Under the pieces are notes generated by a model, which saw only the letters and a program-made list of their open reading frames with translations, searched no databases and had not been told where the DNA came from. Position numbers and translations under genes: made by a program. Positions 9,836 through 22,140 of a DNA stretch of 64,000 nt are shown here, one piece after another; within the stretch, counting starts at the first letter, position 1, and the number at the start of each line of letters is the position of its first letter. This DNA comes from Polytrichum commune (taxonomy: Eukaryota; Streptophyta; Polytrichopsida; Polytrichales; Polytrichaceae): positions 17,449,001 through 17,513,000 of the forward strand of contig OX485807.1 in assembly GCA_950295325.1 (NCBI GenBank), written 5' to 3'.

Positions 9836-12800
9836 TCAGGCCATGGCATCTGCCATTGTTTTACGGAAAGAGACCTGCTGCTCATGAAGAGACCGAAAAA
9901 TTTGATACTTTGCATCGTGATACTTTTTGACTTGTTCATCTTGTGATGGCTCCACAACCTGGCAACATCTCATGGGGTATTAGTTCTCACTTGAATTCAC
10001 AATGGCATTTTCAATAAGGTGTTTGGTCCTATTGTGGGAGTCTTCAACTCCAGACTATTTTGGCTATTGGATCAAATCAGTAATTTCCTCATCCAGTTAG
10101 CAACTGTGAATCGTGAAAATTATCATTTCAAGTTTCAGAATTGGAGTTGAGATGCAAAAAGTTATAAGTTCTAAAAGTGGAAATTCTCTCTTTTTAAATG
10201 ATCACATAGGCCCTTACAACTGTATTGATTATCGAACCTAGAATGGTGCCTATGCTTTGACAACATAGCCCAATCTCATCTTTACACTTGTCTTTTAAGT
10301 GTCCATCCATACCTACAAGCCTAATTGAGTGGTTTACAGCTCGAACATAGGTGTCCAATTGAGAAGAGTCACCACATAAGGCACACATACCTTACCCAGT
10401 GTGACTTTGAGATGATGCAGAATAAACTGTAGGATGAATTGTCATCTCAACTCTCTAGTAGTTGCTTGTGAATGTTATTAGGATGAATTGAAACTTGACT
10501 TCATGTCACAATAGAACACATGAAGTTCTGATTCAGTTATGTTGCTCACCAGGCCAGGTGCATTGAGGGCAACCATAGCATGTCTGACACTCTTGTACTT
10601 TTTGGCAGCTACTGCTCCAAGCACAGCAGCACCAAGCATTACAGCTTCATTCTCCCTTGGCAATGCTACCGCACATCCTGCAAAATTAATCAGTGTTTGC
10701 CAATATATTAAAAATTAACCCCAATCCACCCTTACAGGCCAAAATGGTGTTCTCAGCAATTTAACTGAGAAAATGAATGTGAAAAAAGTAAATGACTAAG
10801 TGATTCCTTAACACAATTCCAAACCACACCCTTCATGGAGGATGAGTGTAGATGCAAACTTGATCCTTCAAAAGATTGCGAACATGAAGATACACATAGA
10901 TACCCCTAATATCAACTTATCATGATCAAGTATGATTAAGGGAGAGATTATGCCATATGTACATGTCTATATGCATGAGGGGTGGTGTCCCCTCTCCCTT
11001 TGTCTCGCCGCAAGGAAGTTACTGAGTAAGCAGAGAATGTAGGGGCTAATTAACTCATGTGTTTCAAAAATAATACATGGAAAAGCTTACATACCCACTA
11101 TGTTGGCATGTTCTTGTATGTACACCTTATTCTTCGATAAACCCCCACATGCCAACAGTGTATCGATCTGCATTGGTCCGTTTATTGTCAAAAAGAATAC
11201 ACTCCTCCATAATAAAAGAACCACCAATAATTACAAGAGAATAGTGACAGCAATCATGACACGGATAGCAATTGCCATGGGGAAACAGTTACCTTCAACC
11301 CATGAGCATTACAGTGTTCCACTATGTGCCTTGTCCCATAAGCTATGCTTTGTACAGCTGCCAAATAAAGAAGAGCAAGATCTTCCTCACTGGCATCCAA
11401 AGACAAGCCACTCACGATTCCTCTTGATCTTGGATCTGCCAAGGGAGATCTGTAACACCAACCTTAATGTCAGTATACAATCTTGGGCAAGCTATTACTT
11501 CGTAGTAATCTAGTAAGGGGCACTTTACACTAGAGCTTGAGAGCCCGTGATCATTGAAACCTAAAATCTCTCATGGGTGGAAAATGCTGAGACCATCCCA
11601 CTTCATTTTACACTAATGCTTGAAGCCTAGGGGACCAAGGAAGTATGAATCGATAAAAAACCTACATTGAGTCCTACATGGCATAGAGTTGATGATATTT
11701 CATGGTCTACTGGATTTGCATCAGGCCCACCTCAAAGTATTGAGTCCAACACAAAATCGAGAGGCCATGACACTTCAAAACCTAACAACCCTTGATTTCT
11801 TATAACTTACTGTGGAGAAGAGCCCACATGAATAGGATGGTGATGATATAGCATGCAGTTAAAAGCCTAGTCACGTATGTCATTACACTATACTTGAAGG
11901 CCCGTGACCATGCAAATTTCATTTTCAACTTTCCATATGGCCTTTGGATGAGTTTCATGGTCACGGCCCTTGGCCATAGTGTAAAAATGGCCCTTACATT
12001 TACCAGAAGTGGCCAATACAAAGTAGCATGACTGTTACCTGTTTCCATTGTAATCAGGTAGTATGTGAAGATCCTTTGTCAAAGCACTTTGAAATGGTAC
12101 ACTAGACTGGGCTGCAAGGTCCGCCAATATGCCATTCAACTCATCATAAATGGACAGCTCTGTCAAAACAAGAGACCTGTTGTTAGCTTGGAAATCTCAA
12201 TTGATCCATGATTTAGTAATGACAAGAGGGTGCAATAATCCCCAACAAAATTCTGAAGACCCAGGAATGAAAGTAATCTCACTCTTAGAGGCGGCACGAT
12301 TGGCAAGGGCAGGAGCAGCTGGGTGAGTCTCTACCAAGTGGTCCAAAAGTGCACCTGTTGCACTTTGACCTCCTTCAGTGAGCCATAACTCTGGAATCAT
12401 GGCTGCATATACAATAAAATAAAATAAATCAGTCACTACCAATGTTGAACTGGCATATACGTGAATGCAGGGTATCATTACACAATATCAATAATCGTAT
12501 TGAAGAACCTACCCAACCAGTATCAAAATGGTAATACAAGTTCAATATTGATACTTAGTGGGTATCAAAAGATAAGGTAGTCTTTGTATACCCGATTCAC
12601 AATTTGGATCAATGCCAACCTAATACCATACTGACACTAGTGCAATTTTACCTACATATGAAGCTATGGTATTACTATAGACCCAAAAGGTCTTAAAAAC
12701 AAAATATTCTCAAATACCCGTCCCCTACAAGTATCACATTAAAATATTCATAATAATATAAAATTCATTATATATTTCCGAGTGTCATCAGAAATAAATC

Positions 12801-15800
12801 ATAAGTGATTCCAGTTCAACACTAGTCACTACCTCTGCATCAATGACCTTCAAAGCACAGGACAAGCATCTATGGCAGGTGTCAATTAAGTACCTGACCA
12901 AAATGGGCCCCAAACACCAGGAATAAAAACTTTCTCATGTGACACCGCCATGTGGCATGTTGATGTACCGCACACAAGAACCATCCTTCGGCAGAGAGCA
13001 TCAGTACTGTCATCAGTGCCTGCATAGACAAACATATCAGGTGACCAGTTACAACATAGATTGTTATTTTAAGGCCCCCCTTTACACGAGGTGGAGAGCT
13101 CAAGAATTGAAAGCTTGACCGGAATTTACCTTCTCAACAGTGGGGAGCCACTTCCGCATAATTGTTCACTCATGCACACTTTCTACTTGGGCTGCCAACT
13201 TGAGAGCTTGAACTTTTTACTGGGTTTACAATGTCTACAATCGATGACACCTTGATGGTCCCTTGCAGAACATCTATGACAAGCTCTTGGTCAAAATCCT
13301 AAAGCTACCTCATCGAGGACGCTTGGGAATGTTTAGAGTTTGAGCTCTCATTTCGTGGACCCCAAGCTAATGCACTTCCCAGGATGCTTTTGGAATGACA
13401 TGATTGAGCATTTGTTTAGTGTCATTCCCCCTTTGATATCTCACTTTGAGCATAGCCACTTTACAGTTGCTCAAACTATTGAAAACTTGGGAATTGGTGA
13501 AGCTCTCAATAGTTTGAGCTGATGACAGCTTGTCAACTCCTTCAAATTGCGAGTTTGAGCTCTCAACTCGAACTCTAGTGAGAAATGTCAACATGCCAGT
13601 GGATGAAATTAAGCTTCAGCATCATAATGTAATTCCAAAAAAGCCAGTGTCAAAAACAAACTCAATGAAAGTAAATCCTACTAGTATTCACCTGTAACAG
13701 ATGCAGAGGCATGTTGACGAGGAATGCTTTCCAGAGTTCCAACTCCACCAGCATGAGCATCAATCAATCCTGTTGCAACGGGTGTTCCCTCCCTCAGACC
13801 AAGCTCCTGCAACACAAACGCAATATAGCCAATTAAAATCTATGTAACAACAAAACTCATTGGGATCCATAAGAAATTCTGATCACAGACAGTTTACAAG
13901 CTAACAATAAATAACACCAATTTTGCTGCTTTGAATTAGCATACTGGCTATATCTCCTTGGTTACTTTCTTTGAGAGGTTTTCAAAACATTTATGGATTG
14001 ATTAAATTGTTCCATAAGAGGCCTTACCTGTGCAGCCAAATGGGTGAGGCCAACACCCAATGGATGGCCAGGAAAAGCCACATTTCTTCCTGCAATTCAA
14101 ACCGCCAATAAATAAAATCAGGCACACAAGATTCCACATAAATTTCAGGTTTTTTTACAGGTTCAGTGGATGACTCTTCTCATAATTATTGATGCAAGGC
14201 TGATATGTATAACTCTTTGGTTTCCAACTTAGAGTATGAGAGCCTTGTATTTAAATCATAAACCATGTCAATAACATTCATCTATGAAGTCAGCAGGAAA
14301 AGACGAATACCAATGGTGGCGTATCCTCCATCTACAAGATCACCAAGGCCAATCTCTTGCCAGAAAAGATCATCCCATCCACAAGCTTGCATTGCCACTG
14401 AGTCCTGACTTGACATTTGTTGTAGATGTGCATGCCCTAAGTATGTCCATTTGCATACTGTTGTACACAGGCTCCGTGTATCATCACCAGTTGCCCTGTG
14501 ACAACGCAACTTTTTACCAGATCTGCCTCCTCTTGCACTTTGCTATCTGTTGAAAACACATTCTATCTCAAAAACATGGTGCCATGTTGCTAGAGGCTTA
14601 AATGTTCTCTACAATAATGGAGACAGTGCACAAGGGAACTGTTACAACCTAGGTGATCTCACTAGCTTATAAGAGATGGCATCTGTCAGGGAAAGAGATT
14701 TAGGATTCGGGTGTTTAGGGTGGCCAGCCAAATACCAATGCTTCTTATTTAGGGGCCCAGACAAGCCACCAGCGTTATCCTCTAACTCAACATGACTTTT
14801 GGTTGGGAGTTGGTTGTTTTGCATAGTTCCACCTTCCACGTTCAGTAAGTTTGTGGCACATGCTTGGAGGCAGAGTGGAGGTTTGAACAAAGAACATTCT
14901 ATATCGGTTTATTGAGGGGTCGAACTCATTTTGGCATGTCAAGACGTGCTAAAATGAGTTCAGCCTCAATGAACCAGAATAGGTTGCTTTATGTTCAAAT
15001 TCAAACACTATCCACAAGCATGCATCAAGTGGAAAGAAATTATTGTATGCAAAACAACCAATGGAAAATCATAGGGCACCAACTCCCAACATGAAGTCCC
15101 ATTGAGTTAAAGGATTACTCTTATATGCTCGACTTAAAGACAAGCAGCATCACATCTGTTGCGCTGTCACAGGGTTGCTATTCCTTACGACACAAGAATG
15201 CTTAGAGAATCACACCTGTATGTGAGCCAATCACTCAAATCCATCCACCGAAATGCCATCGCCCACGACTCCTTCAGGTTTTCCTTAACCCACAAGAGCT
15301 GCATACGAACAACACACTCTAATTCAGTCATATGAACCACAAGACTTGGATGACACACAGAACGCTGCCCTTAACCCCTATATGCTTTCACCAGTTTCAT
15401 ACTAGTTGTGTATTCTCTCTTTATACTACATGATATGTAATTTTAAATTTTTTGGGTGTGCATGTCAAGACGTGTAAACTTTCAAGACAACAACCTATCA
15501 GTATATAGCAAAATGTCATAAGACAATGTCCACTAATGTTGTCCAATTTCAAATTACCATATGTATGAGAGGCCCAATTAGGCTTCAAAAGCATTTAGGT
15601 CAATTCACTATAACATTGTTCAGATGTACAAAAAGGACTGGAAAACTGGATCACAGGAGAAACCTTTGGGGCTTGCATTTCAGGAGACAAAGAACCACCC
15701 GCAAACTGCAGGACTGGAGATTTGCAGGCATTGATGCGCTCTGCCTGCTCTTCTGCTCGATGATCCATCCAGACAATCACATTTCGCCTTGCATCACCCG

Positions 15801-17540
15801 TCCTTGAGATGGAAACAGGTGAGTCATCTGTTCCTATTGCCACTGAAAAACCAAACCAAACCACCTTGATCAACAAAAAACTTAAGCAATGACGCTGACG
15901 AAAATTTATGAATTTTCATTACATGGAACTGAATCCTACCCTTAGTCCTACATGTAAGCAGGAACTTACCAAGAGAGCAAGTAGCAGTGAACCCAATGCC
16001 GCATATATCAGAATTGCCGAGCTGACATTTTGCACAAACTGACTTCACTGCAGAACAAATTGCAAGCCAGATGTCTGTAGAGGATTGCTCCACATATTTT
16101 CCGTCCTTCCAAATTTGTATAGGACTGCTTGCACAGCCCAAAAGCTTTCCATCTCCATCAAACACCCCTGACAATCAAGACCTCACACTAAGTTCCTTCA
16201 GATATTACAATGACAGCTCAAAATCCACAAAACATGTAATCAGGTCAGGGTGATGTTCCATACCAATGCCGCAATCTCACTGAATGCTTCATGTACATAG
16301 CAGAATCCAGGTCATAGCTTATGACCCATTGCATGTCTAGTCTAGACTTGTTATGCATATGCTATTCAATCCCCTCCAAGTGATTGGAACTCTTACTCAT
16401 GATGGACTTGAATACTTAGAGTACTGCAATAGCCATGGCTACATTTCACAACATGATGATAAGTTCCTGTAATTCTTGCAATTGAGGACTTTTTCAAAAA
16501 TATCACGTCCTATCCATTGACCAAATTAGGGTCCCCAATGTGAAATGTGAAATGTGAGATGGAGAAAATTTCAAATTGGGGTGATAGAAGCAGAGAAAAT
16601 AAAACAATCTCCTCTTTCTCGGTGGTTCATCTATCCATGTCAAACCATGGGGAGGAAGCGCCAATTGCACGTGAACTTGAACCAATATGTGGAAAGTTGC
16701 ACATAGCAAGTACGGAATATGATTCGCAAGTAGGTTAGTCACCTTGCCACTTGGATGCTTGAAAAATGGAAGTCGGATGTCCAGTAGGCTAGTCACCTTA
16801 ACATTTAGATGCTTCAAAAATGGAAGGCAGTTGCATGTGCACACAAATAAGAGAGCATCAATGTGAAGTGTAGAGTTTTCAAATTTGGGTGATAGAAGCC
16901 AAGAAAAAAACAATCTCCTATTGGTCGTCGGTTCATTTAACCAACTCAAATAATGGAGAGGAAGCACCCCTTCCAAGTGAACTTGAACCAACACATGGAT
17001 AGTTGCCCACAGCAAGTACGGTTATTGATTCCCGAGTAGGTTAGTCACCTTAACAAGCATCTATTTGGATACTTGAGAAATGGAAGGCAGATGTCAAGTA
17101 GGTTAGTCACTGTAACACTAGATGCTTGAGATTTGGAAGGCAGTTGTGTGCACACATATAGGAGAGCATCAAGCTTCTTCAAGAGGAAAATCCTCTCCGT
17201 TAAACCAATCTTGTTGCTTTTCCTTTTGAAAAATCTTTTGGCATGGAAGAGGGTTACTACAGCTAATTAGAATATTCAAGCTCAATCGTAAGACGAGGTT
17301 GCTCATTTTTCCTACAATTCCAACGCAGATTGCAGATCCCAATGGCGACAAGGCGGATCCCAATCTCTAATCAAAAGTGTTACACCTCAGGTTGCAAAAT
17401 CAGACAAATTTATTTTTGAGGGGGATTGGAAGAGGCAGCTCACCTGCACGTGCACTTCCCGTGCCAACATCGACACCCAAGAACAATTGGCGCCCTCCAT
17501 CTCCGTGCTTTCTGTTGATACTGCTACGGCGACGGTCCAT
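9836..17540 (-). CDS. FGGY-family carbohydrate kinase, 14 exons, 588 aa
   Basis: ATP-dependent sugar kinase of the FGGY family, probably cytosolic and acting on a pentulose-type sugar (closest in motif order to the eukaryotic FGGY/YDR109c branch). Exons on the minus strand: 17540-17444, 16167-15970, 15842-15664, 15298-15216, 14495-14311, 14089-14028, 13806-13692, 13019-12894, 12402-12283, 12159-12039, 11449-11293, 11167-11095, 10677-10550, 9958-9836. All junctions are GT-AG and all phases agree, giving 1767 nt. Motifs: [11 protein letters not shown] (residues 22-32, phosphate loop), WMDHRA (123-128), GLIDAHAGG (281-289, with the catalytic Asp284), GTSTCHM (324-330), EGGQSATG (358-365), ACGGLSKN (487-494). 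The length suits plant members (about 570-590). The start is the first ATG before GVDVGTG. No transit peptide is evident. Sugar specificity cannot be told from sequence. Confidence 0.95.
9990..10400 (-). repeat. Dispersed repeat family A copy in kinase intron 13
   Basis: Shares long stretches with 8880-9260: TTTTGGC..TTGGATC, AATT.CCTCATCCA, TTCAAGTTT.AGAATTGG, and GAACCTAGAATGGTG near the middle. The two copies bracket the last exon of the kinase gene. Other copies or partial copies, most of them with a run of Gs at the same internal place, lie at 38450-38730, 44470-45930, 59760-59940, 60830-61060 and 62840-63170. Strand and ends are approximate. No coding sequence and no terminal repeats were recognised. 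Confidence 0.6.
11517..11993. mobile_element. TIR element in kinase intron 10
   Basis: Imperfect inverted ends about 40 bp long: GGCACTTTACACTAGAGC...CCCGTGATCAT at the left, and on the reverse complement of the right end GGCCATTTTTACACTATGG...GCCGTGACCATG. A third internal copy of the end lies at about 11880-11920. Bases just outside read TAA on the left and TTA on the right, possibly an eroded 3-bp duplication. The same terminal family recurs at 38751-39220 and 52267-52672, and in weaker form at 48070-48480. No coding sequence. Confidence 0.6.
13469..13519. repeat. Perfect 14-bp hairpin in kinase intron 7
   Basis: Arms GCTCAAACTATTGA (13469-13482) and its exact reverse complement (13506-13519) are separated by 23 nt. 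A weaker set of GAGTTTGAGCTCTCA repeats surrounds it (13335-13575), so this is probably the core of a small foldback element. The rest of this intron shows nothing else. Confidence 0.6.
14775..15126. mobile_element. Foldback element in kinase intron 4
   Basis: A long imperfect palindrome centred near 14940. The core reads AACTCATTTT...AAAATGAGTT, and the arms repeat TATAGAATGTTC-like, CCAAGCATG and AAAACAACCAA blocks in opposite directions on each side. A second copy, with a shorter left arm, is at about 56770-57050 in an intron of the F-box/kelch gene. No coding potential. Ends are approximate and no target duplication was found. Confidence 0.65.
16540..17165. repeat. Nested tandem duplication in kinase intron 1
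   Basis: Two direct units of roughly 310 bp: 16540-16853 and 16858-17165. Each contains two shorter copies of a block of about 58 bp beginning GTAGGTTAGTCACCTTAACA and ending GGAAGGCAG. The units differ by many substitutions and small gaps, so the duplication is old. It makes up half of the 1276-bp first intron. Confidence 0.75.
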
Positions 17541-19075
17541 GGTGAAAACCAGAATGCAGAAGAAGATTTCTACGTCGCAAAGTAGAGCGAAGTTCGGGCG
17601 CTGGCGACGGCGATGGAGAGGAGGAGGAAGGGAGCAGCGAGCGTTGCAGGGAGATTGAAAGAGAGGAGGAGCGCCATAGCCAGAATTTGGTAGATGCCGC
17701 TGACCAATCTCATCCCTTCCAACATTTCAGTCAAACTCTCCACTAAACTCCCACACAAGTGCCTGCTAACTTTAGTTAGTGTGGATATAAGGTTGAAGCA
17801 TCTATAACCGATAAAATTAGAGAGCTCGCATCTGTTTAGGAGGAGTAAAAGGGAGGAATTATAATTATTTTCCTTGCGAAGAGGAACAAATTCTAAGGAG
17901 AATATCAAAAATAATATTTTTTTTTGTAAATATGGAAATTGCTACAAATTTCAAAGTACTAAAGTTAGGGTAACACATAGTTGATTTATAGGTGCACCCA
18001 TAACCGTTCATCCGAATTCTAATGCTTGGCTATGACAGTTGTCAAAAGTAATCAATCACAAGTTGGCACTACATAAACCTTAACTCTGTTCGCCTAAAAG
18101 ATATAGATCTCATCCATGCCGGCATTACATGAACCTAGTGAGCAATTAAATGGACTTGGTCGACTATGGATGCCTCAACCTTATCACAAATGCTAGAGGC
18201 CACCTCTTTGATTTGGGCCCCTTCCACTATTATTCCAAGGTGAAAACACAATCCATTATAGTTTAGAATGTATATGAAATGATCCCAAAATTAGAATCAA
18301 AGGTTTCACATTAGTCTAAATGAACCCACTTCAAGATGGAGTTATGGGGGGTCATGTTTTTATTAGACCTTATTTACCTCGGTAATAGTGGTAGGGCCCT
18401 AGCTCAAACATGTGGCATGACCAAATGCCATGACCAAATGCTAGATAACTCCATGTGTTGTGACCAAGGATCATGTAATTGAAGATGAAAAAGATTGGAA
18501 TCCATGGGGTGGCATATTTAATCATGGAATGAGGTAGGCATCAAAGATCCTGATTAGTGAGACTAAATTGGGACGGGTTAGCTATAAACATGTCACGTTG
18601 AGGTTTTAACAAACCATGGTTTTTGTGAGTCCCAAGCCATGGAGAGTGGCAATCCTCGTGGAGGAAGATCACATAAGAGGAGCACCATAGCCATCCTAGC
18701 CAAAGTTCAGTAGATGTTATCGACCAATCTTATCCGTTCCATTATTTTAGTCAAATTCTTCACTAAACCCCCAACATGAGTGCATGTTAAGTTTAGTTAG
18801 TGTGAATAATCACATTTAACGGGGAGAAAATCGGAACCACTTGGGGTGTACTTGATCAAGCATCAAGGATCCCGAATGTCTAGTGAGATTATATGGGGAT
18901 GAGTCAGCTATAAACATGTTGGGTGAAGGTTTAACACATCCTAACATAGTTTCCATTAGCCCTAAGCCATGCAGAGTTGCAATCCTCATGGAGGAAGAGT
19001 GAACGAGAGCACCATGGCCAAAGTTTGGTTGATGGTGATCGCCAATCTCATCCACTTTAACATTCAGCCATCATG
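17541..19075. repeat. Kinase 5' flank and two further diverged copies of it
   Basis: The flank upstream of the kinase start (17640-17790; GGAGCGCCATAGCC ... GACCAATCTCATCCCTTCC ... TTAGTTAGTGTGG) reappears at 18660-18815 and, shortened, at 18985-19070, in the same orientation. The latter two belong to a larger direct duplication (about 18487-18743 against 18825-19066) sharing GGAGGAAGA, AGCTATAAACATGT and CCAAGCCATGGAGAG-like blocks. No exon 1 coding sequence is present in the extra copies. The stretch 17900-18480 holds nothing recognisable. Confidence 0.65.
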
Positions 19076-19439
19076 ACCGATGGCATGACCGTCTTCTAGG
19101 TTTTGTTAATTTGGGCACACCAAGTGTCAAGTCAATGGTAACAAACATACAATGCAGTTTCACATGTTTATGGGGTTACCATAGCATCTTATGTGACATA
19201 TGATGTGTCTCTTGATATTGAGCAAAGTGGCAAGGCACCAATTAGTTGCTAAGTCATCATTTATTCCTATTGTTAAGTCTCAAGTTTTAGCACAAAATGA
19301 AGTTATATCTTATATATCTCCAAAACGACCAATTAAGTCAATGCCTAACATGGTTGCCACAAATCCTAACCTATGTGGAGTGGGCCTAGCCTTTTTGGCT
19401 ACATGTGCGCTTATTCATTTAAAGGTGAGAATGAAACTA

Positions 19440-20285
19440 TACAAAATATTGTATTTAGAGTCACCAATTCCAATTGTCTTGCTCAATACTAATTGTAAAC
19501 CGCCCATGTAGTGTCACCAACGCTAAATGTAAACCTAACATTATTTGTCATTCGTTGTAAAAAACACACATGCATTATAGATTTACAATATTCCAATTAT
19601 TGTCACTTACTAAGTGAGTTTTCATCCAAATGTCAATCATCCATAATAATATTTCATTTCGTAATTGTTGGGATGCAGTAGATATCAAACTTTGTTTCAA
19701 TAACTAGCATGGATTTCATCCATATTTCAATTATTTATGATTTTTTTTTGTAAACGTATCCATAAGAAGTGTCATTATGATCTATACATGGCTTGGGGTC
19801 AGACCGAGCATTGGTCTAATTCATGTGCAATTAAGCTATCAATTCGGTTCAACTTTGTCAACTTTTTATGGGTCCAACTTTGTCACATGTAAAGTGATGA
19901 TGCCCGATTTAAGGACCCGATGTTCTCAAAGATAAAGTGTAGTGAAGAGAATTAACCTTTTATGAACCGACAGTAGAGATGTTCATTATCCAATGGTAGA
20001 GCCCAATCCGGTCCATGTGGAGAGTTCGGGCCAAGGAAAAGGTCATATGTATTTCTTCAAGTTGGCCCGAAGGTTTGGGGCCTAAATTGTGCCATCTAGG
20101 ACACCATACAAGATGAGTGAGTGTTTGGGCCCAACCCTAGTATAAAGCCCTTGGATTAATTTGATGAAACCAAGTGTTCCTATTGGGCTAGATTTCTAGA
20201 GTTTAGGCCGGCCCTCAATTCGGTCCCAAGTACAAACTGGGCCTAACATTAAATACCATATGACGCTAGATACAATATTTCATGT
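19440..20285 (-). mobile_element. Nonautonomous element copy, itself interrupted by about 450 bp
   Basis: 19440-19785 and 20245-20285 together match, in reverse orientation, the element at 47228-47612. Matches include TTTAG.GTCACCAA near the left, CATAAGAAGTGTCATTATG at about 19759-19777, and TAAATACCATATGAC near 20250. The piece 19786-20245 has no counterpart in the other copy and is a later insertion or rearrangement, rich in GGGCC-type words and unidentified. The outer end ATACAATATTT resembles the termini of the TA-flanked MITE family at 31307. Confidence 0.6.
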
Positions 20286-21835
20286 AACAATTCCACAATT
20301 GGGTGTTTTTAGTTCTATATCATTTGACTTGACAATTGACAATAATTTTTTTGATTTAATCTAGTGAGGTCTAGTTGGAGTGAATTGACCTTCAACATAT
20401 AGAAGGGCCTTGTTTCTATTGGAGCTCATTCATCCATGATGGAATCATGAGTTTACCTAGATGCCATGAAGAACGAACTTCTGGAACATCCTCATATTTG
20501 TGGTGCTCATGTAAGTTGAAGATGATAATGTTAGGAACCCCCTATACTTTGGAATTTATTTCTCTTAGCATATCGGACTCATCAAAAACCTCAAATTAGT
20601 GTATTGAAAATTAAGATGAGATGTATCAACCACAATCTATTTGGAGATTTTTTTTACAAAGCCCCCTTATATGGTTGCCATGGATCCCAATCCATTTGGA
20701 GAAATTTATGATGCTTACACAATACATTCTCCACATATTGAATATAATTTCCTACAGGAAAAAGTACTTTTGTGAACGTTGTGTATATGGTGGTTATCAC
20801 TTACTACAATGAGATTTGGTGCCTTTGGAAAATTGACTTGGATATAGCCACCTTGGTCAATGTCAAATTTTTCCCATTTCCATTTCGAGTGTAATTGTTA
20901 TTGTCGGATATACAACACCTCAAGAGTCCATCAAAACTCTTATTATTATCAATGAATTAGATATTCACGATACGGCGGAGCCAAGGAGGGGGCCTAGGGG
21001 GGCAAAACGATTACATATTTTTCTTCTTCTTTTGCGACTGCAATGTTAACTTTCACGGGGCGTGTAATAAACTGTTGGAGAGGTGTTTTCAAGACCTTTC
21101 CAACGGTATGTTATAAGCCCCCAAATTCCTAAAATTTTAGTTGGTAAATCCAATAAATATTTGCAGTTGTTTAACGATTGCAAAGCAACTCAATCAAAAG
21201 AACTGCAATGGGGAAACGATTGCGGTTATATTTTGCAATGTAATCTACGAGTGCATTGAAGGAAAGTCAAGCATTTGCTTACTAGTGACGATGTCTATTG
21301 GCGATGATTGGCGACGATTGTCTATTGTCGATTTAATGATGTTCTCTGGATTTATCTAGGGTGTTGTCGAAGAAAATTCTCATGCCATGCATGCACGGTA
21401 GAGTATGATTCCATACAAAATTTAATTTACTTCAATCTTTTGATGAAAAGAGGGCATTTCTGCATGGAATTTGTGACTAAAAAAATAAACAAAAAAATAA
21501 AAATAAAAGTAAAAAAGAAAAGAAGGCATGAAGGCTTAACATGTATGAGTGAAAATATAAATATAAATATAAAGAGAGGATGGTATGGCTATCAAGCATA
21601 ATTCTATGTAATTCTAGAACTCCCTTCCCCAACCACATGGTTCTAGTGGTTGAAAAAATAAATAGCATGCCCTACATGAAGACATGCACGGGTCCAAGTT
21701 TGTGCTCTCGGCCAATAAGATTGCTCGATGTTGGGAGTTTCTTGGTCTTGGACACCTAGTGTAGATCCACCATGAGTTACATTTCATGATATGTTTAATT
21801 TTACCTTAGCCCACAACAAGTGCACAGGTTTGACG
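20286..21835. other. Spacer upstream of the PWP1-like gene
   Basis: No gene seen. There is an AAAAAATAAA-type purine-rich stretch at 21477-21535 and scattered short ORFs without family resemblance. From about 21830 the composition shifts toward the promoter and 5' leader of the PWP1-like gene. Confidence 0.5.
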
Positions 21836-22054
21836 ATTTAGGGTTTAGGGTTTAGTGGGAGCCACTCGAGCTCTGTGGTTGTAGGTTAGAGTTCCTTCTT
21901 CGTGGAGGTTGCCACGCAGAGATTGTTGATCCGGAGACGAAGCGTCTTTAAACCCTAGCCAGGATTGCGACATAGTGCTCAGGGCGGCCACTTGGTGATG
22001 AAGAATTTTACAGACCATCGCACGTACCCGGCGAGGGTAGGGTTTAGGGTTTAG
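21836..22054 (+). promoter_or_regulatory. Three telo-box clusters in the PWP1-like promoter/leader
   Basis: TTTAGGG repeats occur at 21837-21855 (two full units plus TTTAG) and 22038-22054 (TAGGGTTTAGGGTTTAG), and AAACCCTA at 21950-21957. In plants this motif is enriched close to transcription starts of ribosomal-protein and ribosome-biogenesis genes and is bound by telobox factors. The three lie 90-305 bp before the ATG of a ribosome-biogenesis gene, so the placement fits. The transcription start itself is not determined. Confidence 0.7.
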
Positions 22055-22140
22055 AGGAAGCCTGTTCCAACTCCGTAGTAGTAGTAGAGAGCTCGGATTT
22101 TTGAGGAGCTTGCTTGCGAAGGGTACCGAATTGCGTAGCC

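Noticed and set aside
14642-14890. 82-codon minus-strand ORF as a kinase exon
   Set aside because: It lies in the foldback element. The kinase frame is complete through 15298-15216 and 14495-14311 without it.
22114-22140. Longer N-terminus for the PWP1-like protein
   Set aside because: The added nine codons start from TTG. The conserved family N-terminus begins at the ATG at 22141.
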